NCBI RefSeq assembly: GCF_039543185.1 | Contig: NZ_BAABJG010000029.1 | Span: 186,001-250,000 of the forward strand | Length of the DNA: 64,000 nt | From: Paenibacillus_S vulneris | Lineage (GTDB): Bacteria > Bacillota > Bacilli > Paenibacillales > NBRC-103111 | Direction: 5' to 3' | Shown here: in pieces, positions 44,815 to 53,506 of the stretch | How the letters are laid out: every line of letters begins with the position of its first letter | Position numbering within the stretch: position 1 is the stretch's first letter | The notes under the pieces: generated by a model | Database searches by the model: none | Told to the model about the DNA's origin: nothing | Seen by the model: only the letters and a program-made list of their open reading frames with translations | Program-made: the position numbers and the translations under genes

Positions 44815-45702
44815 CTACAGCCGGACGGGCGATTCCGATGCACGCTTCCATGAGCGGGTTTTCTCCAATTCCTGGTTGAAGCCTTCTCCAGCCACATCAT
44901 CGGCTTCGGTAAAGACGATAAAAGCATGGGGGTCCAGGGCCTGTACAAGCATCTTTAGCTTGCGCGCTTTATCGGCCGCCAGTACGACCATCATGATCAC
45001 GCGGTGATCGTCGGTGTATCCTCCGGTGCCGGACAGCTTAGTCATGCCGCGGTCCAAATCCTCTAGCACGGCCTTGCTGAGCGCCTGTTCGTACTCCCGG
45101 GACGTAATGATATAGGCGACCTTGGAGCTTTTTTGCAGCTTCAGCACCATGTCCATGGCCTTGCGTGTCACGAATACGCTGACCAGCGCGTACAAAGCCT
45201 TCTCCGGGGCCAGCAGTATTCCTGCGGAGATGACGACCACGGAGTCCATCGCCATGATGGCCTGACTAGGCTTGACGCCAAGCCACTTGTGAAGCATCTG
45301 CGCCAGCAGCGTAAAGCCTCCCGTATTGCCATGGGCGCGAAAGACGATGCCGAGTCCCACTCCCGTCATTACGCCGCCATAGATGGCGGCCAGCAGGGGG
45401 TTATCGGTCAGCGGTCGCAAGGAATGCGTGAGCAGCACGAAGAATGGCATCAGGATCGAGCCGGTCACGGAGGCGGCAAGGGAACGAAGGCCCAGAATGA
45501 ACGCGCTGAGCAGCAGAAGGATAACGCTGCCTGCCCACAAAATAATCATAGAGTCCGTATTCCACAGGCTTCCCAGCAGAATGGAGGCGCCCGACAAGCC
45601 GCCGGAGGCGATATGGTTCGGGCTCAGGAACCAGTTGAAGCCGAGCGCGACGACGAGCGTACCCGCCGCTATCATGCTGTATCGTTGAAGCTTGCGCATC
45701 AT
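44815..45702 (-). CDS. YitT family membrane protein
   Basis: A 295-residue protein with five or six helices (DUF161; NWFLSPNHIASGGLSGASIL; GVMTGVGLGIVFRAHGNTGG) and a C-terminal cytoplasmic DUF2179 domain (about 205-280; YTDDHRVIMMVVLAADKARK, DPHAFIVFTEADDVAGEGF). Typical length for the family. AAGGAGG before ATG at 45702/45699. Members are widespread in Bacilli; transport roles have been suggested but function is not established. Its 3' end faces the SAM riboswitch transcript. Confidence 0.9.
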   Translation of the reverse strand: MMRKLQRYSMIAAGTLVVALGFNWFLSPNHIASGGLSGASILLGSLWNTDSMIILWAGSVILLLLSAFILGLRSLAASVTGSILMPFFVLLTHSLRPLTDNPLLAAIYGGVMTGVGLGIVFRAHGNTGGFTLLAQMLHKWLGVKPSQAIMAMDSVVVISAGILLAPEKALYALVSVFVTRKAMDMVLKLQKSSKVAYIITSREYEQALSKAVLEDLDRGMTKLSGTGGYTDDHRVIMMVVLAADKARKLKMLVQALDPHAFIVFTEADDVAGEGFNQELEKTRSWKRASESPVRL

Positions 45703-45946
45703 CCTATCCTCCTTTATTCCGTTTTTTGAGGATTATAAGACGGAATAGAAATCCGCGCAAGAATTCCCATTAATGCTAAAATGCTAAGCTGCATCGGCGC
45801 TTTCACGATGGATTCCTTTATCGCAGCGGGGCGGCGGAGCGGGTTCGTCCCTGGGCGTCCAACTCGCATGAGGCCGAGGCGGGCACCACTGCGCCGCCAG
45901 GCGGCCGATCGAGTTCGGCGGTCCGCAGCAAGGTTCGAGCCAGAGG

Positions 45947-48295
45947 CTATACAGGCACCTCTTTACTCCCCCGTTCCATCGGAGACTGGCATAACGGGCA
46001 AGCCTTGCTCTCGAGCTTGCCTTCCTTAGCGCTGCTGATCCGCGCCCAAGCGGGGCAGCTGCCGCTGGTGCAGATCCACGCAGGGACCGTGTGAAGCTTC
46101 CTCGGAGCGGAGGCATGCTCCGCCTTCGGCTTCGGCGCATAGCTGCGGCTCGTAACGTCGGCACCGGAGGCCGACTGTGCCGTCGAAGAGGAGGCTCCCG
46201 CCGTCCGCACGGCAACGCCAGGGGCCGATGAAGCCTCTGTGAACGGCGCCAATATAAAGCGCGACACGTTCGCCTTCTTGCCGCGGTAATACGCAGGGGA
46301 GCTCACGATGAGCTCCTCCTTGGCCCGGGTTATCGCTACATAGGCAAGCCGCCGTTCTTCCTCCAGGGCGGCCAAGGCTTCCTCTTGGATTTGCTGCCTC
46401 GTTCTCTTGTCCCCCTTCGTTACGGCGCCTGCCTCCACCGCCGAGCTGTGGGGCAGTATGCCCTCGGATAACCCTATGGCAAAGACGACGGGGAATTCGA
46501 GCCCCTTGGCCTTATGGATGGTCATTAAGGTGACCGTATCGGCGCCGGGATTGCCGCGCATCTGCTCCATGGCCTGATGCATCTCGGTCATGTGATCGAT
46601 ATGCTTCACGAATTCTTCAACCGTGTTGAATCGTTTGGCCGATGCCTCCAGCTCATCCAGCGTCTCCTTCAGCAGCTCCTTATGCGGAGTCAACGTCCGC
46701 CCGTCGGCGGTCTCCAGGAAAACATCGTAGAACCTGCGGCGAATTTCCTGAATGGCCTCCAGAGGCTTCATATCGGCAAGGACCCGGATCAGCTCGATGC
46801 GATCCTTGACCTTTTCCTTCTGATAATCCTTCAAATCAGGGAAGGTCATCAGATGAATCATCGGTCCCTTCTTGGGCTGGATGCCTTCGCGATGAAGAAT
46901 ATAATCCATGCATTTGTCGCGGCTCAAATACAGCGTCTGCAGAATGCCTGCCAGTGCCTCAAAGTCGCGGCGGTTCAAGCCGAGCCGCAAATGATCAATG
47001 ACCGGTCTGACCATCCACTGGTCGTAGAACACATCGACGCTTCCGTAGTGAACGAACGGAATGCCTTGAATCACGAGCTCCTCCAGCATCGCCCGGCTGC
47101 TGCTTGCCGTTCGGTACAGGATGGCAAAGTCGCTGTAGGTGCGGATTCCTTGCTCCACGTCCTGCCGGATACGGCTCAGTACGGCCTGAGCCTCCTCATC
47201 CGTGTCTCCCGGCCGGATATATTGGGGAAGCGTCGGGCTTTGCCTCGTTGCCTGCAGCGTCTTGCTCTTGCGCCGCGTATTGTGCCGAATCACTTCATTG
47301 CCTAATCCGACGATGCTCGAGGTCGAACGGTAATTGATATCGAGCGTGATCGTTCTGGCTCCCGGATATTCCTTATGAAATTGAAGGATGAATTCGTGGT
47401 TCGCGCCCTGGAACGTGTAGATCGTCTGGTCGTCGTCTCCGACCACCATCAGATGGTTGTGCGGAGCCGCGATCATGCGAACGAGCTCGTACTGCAGCTT
47501 GTTGGTGTCCTGAAATTCGTCGTTCATGATGTATCGGAAACGATTTTGCAGCGACGACAGAAGGGAGGGAGATTCCTTCAGCAGCTGATGCGCATAAACC
47601 AAAATATCATCGAAATCCATCTTGTTATTAGAGACCTTCCACTGCTCATATTGCAGAAAGATGCGCTTCAGGTTGGCTTCGTCGGGTGTGAGCTCAGGCA
47701 AATCGTTCAGGTCGGTCATATTCATTTTGTACGCAGAGAGCGCGGAGAGCACGGTCTCGGGCTCATAATCGTCTTGAAGCCCGCGTTCGCGCAGCAATCG
47801 CTTCAATACAATATGCTGGTAGCGCGTCTCGCTGAATATCTCCTGCGTGTAGCCCTGCTTGCGCAGCAGCAGCAGGAAGAAGGAATGGAACGTACGCGCC
47901 TGTACCTCCTGGGCCATTCGGCTTGTGATCCCCGGCAGCTGTGCAATCCGCTGCTTCATCTCCGCAGCCGCTTTACTCGAGAAGGTAACAAGCAGAATGT
48001 GAGCCGGCTGCACATGGCGGACGGAGAGCAGGTAGCCTGTGCGCGCCACCAGCACGGAGGTTTTACCCGATCCGGCGCCGGCGAGCGTCAGGATGGGGCC
48101 TTCAAAATGCCGCACCGCCTGAATTTGCCGGGCGTTCAGGGCGATGCCGCGGCTCTCCAGAGCGCGGAAATAAAAAGCATCCGACTCATCATCGGATACC
48201 AGGTCCTTGCTTGTCTTGGCCGGAGCGATAGCGGCAAAAGGGACTTTCTTACTGTTTGCGCCGAACGGCCTTTTATAGTAAACGGGGTTCATCAT
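45947..48295 (-). CDS. UvrD/PcrA-type helicase with C-terminal YdjO-like zinc ribbon
   Basis: A 782-residue SF1A DNA helicase. Walker A LAGAGSGKTS (71-80), motif II NDEFQDTN (about 258-265), motif III VVGDDDQTIYTFQGA (about 284-298), a UvrD C-terminal domain with TLMTIHKAKGLEFPVVF and the motif VI region RRLAYVAITRAKEEL. The last 45 residues hold WICTSGSCPAW ... ACPLCQSPM: Cys-x4-Cys and Cys-x2-Cys, a zinc-ribbon pattern that aligns with the free YdjO-like protein at 51.5 kb. This tail is absent from ordinary PcrA. Probably works in repair or replication restart. The family is certain; the tail's role is unknown. Confidence 0.9.
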   Translation of the reverse strand: MMNPVYYKRPFGANSKKVPFAAIAPAKTSKDLVSDDESDAFYFRALESRGIALNARQIQAVRHFEGPILTLAGAGSGKTSVLVARTGYLLSVRHVQPAHILLVTFSSKAAAEMKQRIAQLPGITSRMAQEVQARTFHSFFLLLLRKQGYTQEIFSETRYQHIVLKRLLRERGLQDDYEPETVLSALSAYKMNMTDLNDLPELTPDEANLKRIFLQYEQWKVSNNKMDFDDILVYAHQLLKESPSLLSSLQNRFRYIMNDEFQDTNKLQYELVRMIAAPHNHLMVVGDDDQTIYTFQGANHEFILQFHKEYPGARTITLDINYRSTSSIVGLGNEVIRHNTRRKSKTLQATRQSPTLPQYIRPGDTDEEAQAVLSRIRQDVEQGIRTYSDFAILYRTASSSRAMLEELVIQGIPFVHYGSVDVFYDQWMVRPVIDHLRLGLNRRDFEALAGILQTLYLSRDKCMDYILHREGIQPKKGPMIHLMTFPDLKDYQKEKVKDRIELIRVLADMKPLEAIQEIRRRFYDVFLETADGRTLTPHKELLKETLDELEASAKRFNTVEEFVKHIDHMTEMHQAMEQMRGNPGADTVTLMTIHKAKGLEFPVVFAIGLSEGILPHSSAVEAGAVTKGDKRTRQQIQEEALAALEEERRLAYVAITRAKEELIVSSPAYYRGKKANVSRFILAPFTEASSAPGVAVRTAGASSSTAQSASGADVTSRSYAPKPKAEHASAPRKLHTVPAWICTSGSCPAWARISSAKEGKLESKACPLCQSPMERGSKEVPV

Positions 48296-48452
48296 TTAGA
48301 ATCGTATCCTTTATGTATCGTCATTTTTGCATCGTCCATGTCCGGTTATACCAAACATACGTACTTATGTGAGTGTACATGAAATGAGCAGAAAGAACAA
48401 TTCACTATGAAGGATTTTCCTGAATAAGGAACCTGGAAGAAGGGCTTCAAGA

Positions 48453-49199
48453 CTAGTATTCTATGGTGATAGCCGGAATGCCGATAGTAATCCGGTTCTG
48501 ATGCGTTATGGAGCTGCGGTGGACGGCGACCTGAAGATTCATCTCCTGCTTGCCGTTGTTAATATGCTCCTTAAACCTGGGGGAATAATAAGTTACGCTG
48601 GTGCTGCCTGCATCTTCGTACTGCTCTACCTTGTGAGCCTCGAGCCGCTTCTGTACCCAATCCTGCAAAGGGGAAGCGTCGATAGAGTATTCCTCTGATG
48701 CATTGCCTTGGATCATGACGTTCCATTGCGGCTTGATATGCAGGGAAGCTAGGTTGTCTGCCAGCCTTTGCTGTACTGACTGGATGACGGTAAAGCCTTC
48801 AGGTTGTGTCGTCTGGGCCGATACCACCAGCTCGGACGTGCCGTCCGGAAAACCGATCCATAGCAAGGTCTCCTCTACGCCGTTCGCAGCATCCTGAGAA
48901 GCTGTTTTATATAGCAGGTGGTCCGTCTCCTTGGTGATGTCTGAAGTTACGGGAAGCCCTAAAAGCTGGCTGATCTGCTGACCGATTTGTACAAATTGCA
49001 TTTCGCTAGAATAGGATTGATAAGGCCCTGCATGCTTAACGATCATTTTTTGCTCCGACCCCATAAACTTCTCCGATAAAGGCATCAGCAGCTCAAAGCT
49101 GTTATCCGCCTTCCCGGCGGCCCCTGCACCCCAAGCACCCGCTATGCAGCTTACGGCAACCAGACAACCTATTACATAACCCAGCCATCGACGAATCAT
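48453..49199 (-). CDS. YwmB-like exported protein
   Basis: A 248-residue protein with a signal peptide or N-terminal anchor (WLGYVIGCLVAVSCIAGAWG) and a YwmB-like body (old label TATA-box binding-like, DUF1779). The fold is extracytoplasmic and the function is unknown. ATG at 49199 follows AGAGGTG; a TTG at 49229 is in frame but less likely. Adjacent to the divergent LTA-synthase-like gene. Confidence 0.85.
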   Translation of the reverse strand: MIRRWLGYVIGCLVAVSCIAGAWGAGAAGKADNSFELLMPLSEKFMGSEQKMIVKHAGPYQSYSSEMQFVQIGQQISQLLGLPVTSDITKETDHLLYKTASQDAANGVEETLLWIGFPDGTSELVVSAQTTQPEGFTVIQSVQQRLADNLASLHIKPQWNVMIQGNASEEYSIDASPLQDWVQKRLEAHKVEQYEDAGSTSVTYYSPRFKEHINNGKQEMNLQVAVHRSSITHQNRITIGIPAITIEY

Positions 49200-49412
49200 T
49201 CCGCGCACCTCTTTCCTGCAATCTATCAATCTAGCAGCTCTACTAGAAAGGATGCACCAAAACAGCCGGTTTTAAACCTGAGCGGCATCGGGCTTGCTCC
49301 AATTTGTTCCACCGGGGTCATTTTCAGCTGATTTTAAGTTTAGACCTTTACAATATGTTCATAATCTAGGTACACGGTACTTGGTGGAAAAAAATAAAGG
49401 AGTGAAGGAAAG

Positions 49413-51392
49413 GTGAAGCTTAAACGAAAAGCCCGGAGCCAAACCAAAGCGACAGTCATCCGTAACCGGACTCTACAGTACGGCCTAATCCTGACTATGC
49501 TCGCGATCATACCGATACTGCTTGTTTTTGGGGTGGAGCTTCTTCAGAGGGGTTCCTTTCAGGAAACATGGGCCTGGATGGTGCAAAATGATAAGCTGGT
49601 GCTGATGAACGCCCTGATCAATCTGTTCGTGCTGGTTTTCTTTTACAGCCTGTTCGGAGCTATGATGCCGGGGGCCACGGTGACCGCGCTGCTGCTGTTT
49701 ATTATGGCTCTGATTACTTATTTTAAAACGAAGCTGATCGGGGAGCCGTTCTTCCCTTGGGATATATTCCTGAAAAAAGAAAGCATGAATATCCTTCCGC
49801 TGGTTACCGGACCGGCGGCAATCAAGCGTCTGTCTCTGGTAGGGGGCATCGTCGTCTTGATGATCACTCTATGCTTCGTATGGCCGCGGCTCAAATTACG
49901 CAGCGGAAGCCGCATCGTCCTGGGCCTGCTGTCCCTGTTTGCGCTGTATTCCTTCGGTGTAAGAACGCAGTGGGCCAGCCACATGATGGATAAGATGGGT
50001 GTTAGCGAAATCGTCTGGAATCAGCAGGAAAATTACAGCAACAACGGGATGGCGCTGGCCTTTACCATGAATGTGAAAAATGCCATTGTCCCTAAACCCG
50101 AGGGATACGGGGAACCGGCTATGGCTGCGTTGGCCCAAAATTTGGCGAGCCAAAGCCAGGTGAAGACGGCATCCGCCAAGAAAGCGACGGCAGATCCGTT
50201 TAACGGCAAGCAGCCGAACGTTATTTTTATTATGAACGAAGCGTTCTGGGACCCGACCCTGCTTCCCAATGTAACTTACAGCGAAGATCCGGTTCCAACA
50301 ATTCATAAGCTGCAAAAGGAATCGACCTCCGGTTACTTGTTGTCGCCGCAATTCGGCGGGGGAACGAGCAATGTAGAGTACGAGGTGCTGACAGGACAAT
50401 CCATGAGCTTCCTTCCCGACGGCTCGGTGCCTTATCAGCAGTACATTAATAAACCGGTGCCCAGCTTGGCCAGCTATTTTGAATCCAATGGCTACAAAAG
50501 CATGGGGATCCACTCGTACGAGGGATGGTTCTGGAACCGCGAGAATGTATACAAGCAGCTCGGATTCGAGAGCTTTATGAGCAAGGATCAATTCCAAAAT
50601 CCCGAGTACAAGGGCCTGTTTATTTCGGATGATGAGGTGTCCCGGAATATTATCAAGCAGGTGGATGAGACCGATAAGCCTATGTTCATTTATGCGGTGA
50701 CCATGCAAAACCACGGCCCTTATGACGATAACCGGTATGGGGAAACATCGATTAAGGCGGAAGGCAATTTGACCGATTCTGCGCGTTCTATACTGGAAAC
50801 TTATACCCAAGGCGCACATGATGCCGATCAAAGCTTGCAAATGCTCATCGACCACTTCCAGCAATCCGATGAACCGACCGTCATTGTGTTCTATGGCGAT
50901 CATCTGCCGATGCTCGGAATGGATTACGATGTGTATAAGCAGGGCGGAATGATTGGCAACGGCTCATGGTCGTTGGAGGATAACAAAAAAATGCACAGCG
51001 TTCCGTTCGTAATGTGGTCTAACGTCGATTTGCCGAAGGAGCAGGTGCCTGTCTTGAGCGATTCCTTCCTGGGGACGTACGTATTAGATAAATTGGGGAT
51101 GGAAAAGCCGGCTACTCTTGCTTTGAATGAAAGCTTGATGGGGCAAACGCCGGGTCTGCTTCGCAACCTGGTTGTCGATGCCAACGGAGGTCTGCATCAA
51201 AATGTGCCGGACGAAGCTCAGGCAACCGTCAATGAGTACCGGGATTTTCAATATGATCAATTGTTCGGTAAGCAATATTTGGCCAAATATATCGATCAGG
51301 ATTACTTGACCAAAGAGGCCCTGCCGAATTACAACGAAGAGTTTGCGATTCCTTCCGACGCGGAGGACCCGAGCAGCAAAAAAGGCTACTAG
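49413..51392 (+). CDS. LTA synthase family sulfatase-like membrane enzyme
   Basis: A 659-residue membrane enzyme. Five helices (about 22-190) precede an extracellular sulfatase-fold domain (about 260-600). Metal and nucleophile motifs: NEAFWDP (Glu about 275), GGGTSNVEYEVLTG (catalytic Thr about 318) and VIVFYGDHLPMLG (Asp-His about 495). LtaS-type enzymes move glycerol phosphate from phosphatidylglycerol to teichoic acids; other members modify glycans, so the exact product is open. Start GTG at 49413 behind AAGGAGTGAAGG. A low-complexity acidic tail (SDAEDPSSKKGY) ends the protein. Confidence 0.9.
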   Translation: MKLKRKARSQTKATVIRNRTLQYGLILTMLAIIPILLVFGVELLQRGSFQETWAWMVQNDKLVLMNALINLFVLVFFYSLFGAMMPGATVTALLLFIMALITYFKTKLIGEPFFPWDIFLKKESMNILPLVTGPAAIKRLSLVGGIVVLMITLCFVWPRLKLRSGSRIVLGLLSLFALYSFGVRTQWASHMMDKMGVSEIVWNQQENYSNNGMALAFTMNVKNAIVPKPEGYGEPAMAALAQNLASQSQVKTASAKKATADPFNGKQPNVIFIMNEAFWDPTLLPNVTYSEDPVPTIHKLQKESTSGYLLSPQFGGGTSNVEYEVLTGQSMSFLPDGSVPYQQYINKPVPSLASYFESNGYKSMGIHSYEGWFWNRENVYKQLGFESFMSKDQFQNPEYKGLFISDDEVSRNIIKQVDETDKPMFIYAVTMQNHGPYDDNRYGETSIKAEGNLTDSARSILETYTQGAHDADQSLQMLIDHFQQSDEPTVIVFYGDHLPMLGMDYDVYKQGGMIGNGSWSLEDNKKMHSVPFVMWSNVDLPKEQVPVLSDSFLGTYVLDKLGMEKPATLALNESLMGQTPGLLRNLVVDANGGLHQNVPDEAQATVNEYRDFQYDQLFGKQYLAKYIDQDYLTKEALPNYNEEFAIPSDAEDPSSKKGY

Positions 51393-51400
51393 CCTAAAAT

Positions 51401-51436
51401 AAAAAGCACTAACCTCTGCGGTTAGTGCTTTTTTTG
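51401..51436. terminator. Terminator of the LTA-synthase-like gene
   Basis: AAAAAGCACTAACC-TCTGC-GGTTAGTGCTTTTTTT, a perfect stem with T tracts on both strands; also ends the ydjO-like gene opposite. Confidence 0.92.
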
Positions 51437-51479
51437 GCGTTATTTCGCCAAGAAAAGTCCGGCGGCTAACGGCACAAGG

Positions 51480-51680
51480 TTAATAGGTTTTATGGTGATT
51501 CACTAAAGTGGGGAGCATCTTGGTATTCTTGACCATTCCCGAATGGCAAATTGGGCAGGAAGGGACCTCTTCCAAAGCAAAATTTTCCCTCATCCAGCAG
51601 GAGCATCCTTCGTTACTGCACATCCACACAGATGTCTGTTCTTCTTGAACTGGTTCCATAGCTTTCTTCGAGAAATACAA
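51480..51680 (-). CDS. ydjO: YdjO-like cold-associated zinc-ribbon protein
   Basis: A 66-residue protein with a zinc-ribbon pattern: VWMCSNEGCSCWMR ... SCPICHSGM (Cys-x4-Cys ... Cys-x2-Cys). It resembles B. subtilis YdjO, a cold-inducible protein of unknown function. TTG at 51680 follows AGGAGGGG. A cold shock gene lies just upstream on the same strand, as expected for cold induction. The same ribbon is fused to the helicase at 45.9 kb. Confidence 0.88.
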   Translation of the reverse strand: MYFSKKAMEPVQEEQTSVWMCSNEGCSCWMRENFALEEVPSCPICHSGMVKNTKMLPTLVNHHKTY

Positions 51681-51841
51681 TGTAACCCCTCCTTTGGTTT
51701 GTGCGTTTGAGCGTTCCTCATGTGAATGACCGGATGGTCTTGGAACGGGGAGGAAACACCGGAATCGTCACAGAAAGCCGACGGGACCGAATTTCCGTAT
51801 GTACCGTAGAGATGCTTGCAGCGGTTCAAGGCTGTGTTACT

Positions 51842-51873
51842 GAAAAAGAACTGCCCGCTTGCGGGGGCAGTTC
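51842..51873 (-). terminator. Terminator of the cold shock gene
   Basis: On the minus strand GAACTGCCC pairs with GGGCAGTTC over an eight-base loop, followed by five T. Confidence 0.88.
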
Positions 51874-51893
51874 TCCCTTCCAAGTTGCAAACC

Positions 51894-52094
51894 TTACAGT
51901 TTTACAACATTCTCAGCTTGTGGTCCGCGGTTGCCTTGAACAACATTGAATTGTACACGTTGTCCTTCGTCAAGGGATTTGTATCCATCCCCAGTAATTG
52001 CGCTAAAGTGTACGAATACATCTTTACCGCCTTCAACCTCGATGAAGCCAAATCCTTTTTCCGCGTTAAACCATTTCACTGTTCCTGTTTCCAT
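51894..52094 (-). CDS. Cold shock protein (CspA family)
   Basis: A 66-residue single OB-fold RNA chaperone with both RNA-binding motifs, KGFGFI (RNP1) and VFVHF (RNP2). It melts RNA structure, mainly in the cold. ATG at 52094 follows TGGAGGG. The mRNA leader of about 130 bases contains a strong terminator-like hairpin, so synthesis may depend on readthrough or melting of that structure. Confidence 0.97.
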   Translation of the reverse strand: METGTVKWFNAEKGFGFIEVEGGKDVFVHFSAITGDGYKSLDEGQRVQFNVVQGNRGPQAENVVKL

Positions 52095-52138
52095 CTTCTA
52101 AAACCCTCCAATAAATTGTAACTAATATTTGTATGAAT

Positions 52139-52204
52139 AAAAAAATTCACACATTAGAAAGAGCACCCTATAGTGGAAGTGATAACCTTTCTAATATGTG
52201 AATT
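52139..52204 (-). promoter_or_regulatory. Terminator-like hairpin in the cold shock mRNA leader
   Basis: On the minus strand AATTCACATATTAGAAAG (52204-52187) pairs with CTTTCTAATGTGTGAATT (52161-52144), 18 pairs with one wobble, loop of 25 bases, and then seven T (52145-52139). It lies between the promoter and the csp start. Confidence 0.85.
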
Positions 52205-52230
52205 ATTGTCTCCTTTTATTCCAATAATTT

Positions 52231-52240
52231 ATTATACCAT
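52231..52240 (-). promoter_or_regulatory. Extended -10 promoter of the cold shock gene
   Basis: TG-G-TATAAT on the minus strand, with TATAAT at 52236-52231, is a perfect extended -10 box. TTGTTC or CTGTTG upstream are possible -35 boxes at 15 or 18 bases. Confidence 0.75.
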
Positions 52241-52329
52241 ATTCTTATGCAGAACAACAGTCCTTTAGAATAGGTATCGAAAGAATATTTTCCATCCATA
52301 TGCCTTTAGCAAGCGCAAGCTTCTATTTT

Positions 52330-52352
52330 GGGCGGTCTCCCGTCCTTTTTTT
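52330..52352 (+). terminator. Orphan terminator
   Basis: GGGCGG-TCTC-CCGTCC followed by seven T on the plus strand. No plus-strand gene precedes it within 900 bases, so it may end an unseen small RNA. Confidence 0.5.
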
Positions 52353-52439
52353 CAATGAACGAAGTTTCAAGCGCCAGGACTCCATAGCGCTCCGTTGCCT
52401 ATTGTAACCAGAAAGCGGGGTTTTAATTCTTATTGGGGT

Positions 52440-52545
52440 AAAAAGGACTGAGTGAACGCAGCGATGGATTGTTGAGAAGCTGTAAAGCTTGAAAAATGGT
52501 GAGGCTTTTCAACAAGCCTAGGGGCGTGCATCCGCAGTCCTTTTT
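52440..52545. repeat. Nested-hairpin element related to the 15 kb and 28 kb repeats
   Basis: Outer stem AAAAGGACTG (52441-52450) with CAGTCCTTTT (52535-52544); inner stem TTGTTGAGAAGC (52469-52480) with GCTTTTCAACAA (52504-52515), one wobble. The loop contains CTGTAAAGCTTGAAAAATGG (52480-52499), found exactly, reversed, at 15192-15211 at the border of repeat copy 1. The inner half of the long element is absent here. The T run after the outer stem also makes it terminator-like. Confidence 0.75.
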
Positions 52546-52594
52546 GTATGGGAGGCGGTCATAAAAACATAGGGATTCGTCCAAGCATACGGAA

Positions 52595-52603
52595 CATAGG
52601 ATA
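52595..52603 (+). promoter_or_regulatory. SigK-like -10 element before tgl
   Basis: CATAGGATA fits the sigma-K -10 pattern CATAnnnTA; a matching -35 AC at the right distance is not clear. B. subtilis tgl is a late mother-cell gene, which is why this was looked for. Confidence 0.3.
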
Positions 52604-52666
52604 GTATTAGGTTATCCATAGGCCCTCTTGGTCATAAGCGGTCTAAGAAAGGCGGGTGAAGGGGCG

Positions 52667-53506
52667 ATGATAGTTCTTGTCAGCGGCACGCCGGACGTGG
52701 AGTCGTTAACCGATGCGGAAAGAATGATTTATCGGGAAAAGGACAGGAGCAGACGCACGTATACGTATGATTCATGGAATTCATTATTGTTCGAGCTGCA
52801 GGTAAGAGCCGCCATCATGGAGGCTGCCGCGGCTATGAACAGCAGCGAGGTATCGTTTTCCTCCTTTAAGCAGTCGCGCTGCAACGAGCGATTCTGGGAA
52901 CGTAAGGAGAACGGAGCGTTTCTGCAAAGAAATGACGTCCGATCAAGTGCGGCGATTCGGGATATTTTTGAGAACGGGAGCTTGTATGCATTTGAATGTG
53001 CAACTGCCATTATTATCTTGTTATATAAAGCGGTGCTGGATATTATCGGCGATGAGAAATTCGATAGGCTGTTCAATCATTTGTATTTGTATTCGTGGAA
53101 CTATGACCATGATCTGCGGTTGATTACGCTGGAGCATGGTGCGGAAGCGTTCGGAGGGGATATCCAGTATTTCAAGAATCCCGACGTCAACCCGGAATGG
53201 ATAGAATGGCAGGGGGAAAATGTGATCAAGATGGGGGCGGGGCTTTATTACGGTCACGGAATCGGGATCAGAACGGGCAGGGAGATTATCGAAAAGCTGA
53301 ACAGGGTTCGAATTCCCGGCAGCACGGTTTCTGCCTATTTGATGGATGAGGTTACGTTCCCGGACTTTGCTTATTTGCAGAAAATCGTAATGGGCAGTAA
53401 CCCGGTGAACCCGTCGGCATCCACTTTATCGACGATACCGACGGTATTCGGACAGGTGGTTGCGACCATTGGAGGACGCAGCTTTGTTAAGAAGATGCAG
53501 GCTTGA
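52667..53506 (+). CDS. tgl: Spore coat protein-glutamine gamma-glutamyltransferase
   Basis: A 279-residue transglutaminase of the Bacillus Tgl type, which crosslinks coat proteins by Gln-Lys bonds late in sporulation. The catalytic residues align with Cys116, Glu187 and His200 of the B. subtilis enzyme: YAFECATAI (Cys about 111), WQGENVI (Glu about 184) and YGHGIGI (His about 197). It is somewhat longer than the B. subtilis protein (245). ATG at 52667 follows GTGAAGGGG. The 3' end overlaps the convergent PHP gene by 20 bases. Confidence 0.93.
   Translation: MIVLVSGTPDVESLTDAERMIYREKDRSRRTYTYDSWNSLLFELQVRAAIMEAAAAMNSSEVSFSSFKQSRCNERFWERKENGAFLQRNDVRSSAAIRDIFENGSLYAFECATAIIILLYKAVLDIIGDEKFDRLFNHLYLYSWNYDHDLRLITLEHGAEAFGGDIQYFKNPDVNPEWIEWQGENVIKMGAGLYYGHGIGIRTGREIIEKLNRVRIPGSTVSAYLMDEVTFPDFAYLQKIVMGSNPVNPSASTLSTIPTVFGQVVATIGGRSFVKKMQA

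Noticed and set aside
44760..44852. 31-codon plus-strand frame after the SAM riboswitch terminator (MIARSLTDTGVF...)
   Set aside because: Considered as the missing riboswitch target, but no ribosome site precedes it and most of it lies outside any family; it overlaps the end of the YitT gene.
45703..45946. GC-rich stretch between the YitT and helicase genes
   Set aside because: Frames here are shadows; no RNA structure, repeat or start signal could be supported.
47375..48382. Plus-strand frame of 335 codons opposite the helicase
   Set aside because: All helicase motifs are on the minus strand; this frame shows no domain and no start signal.
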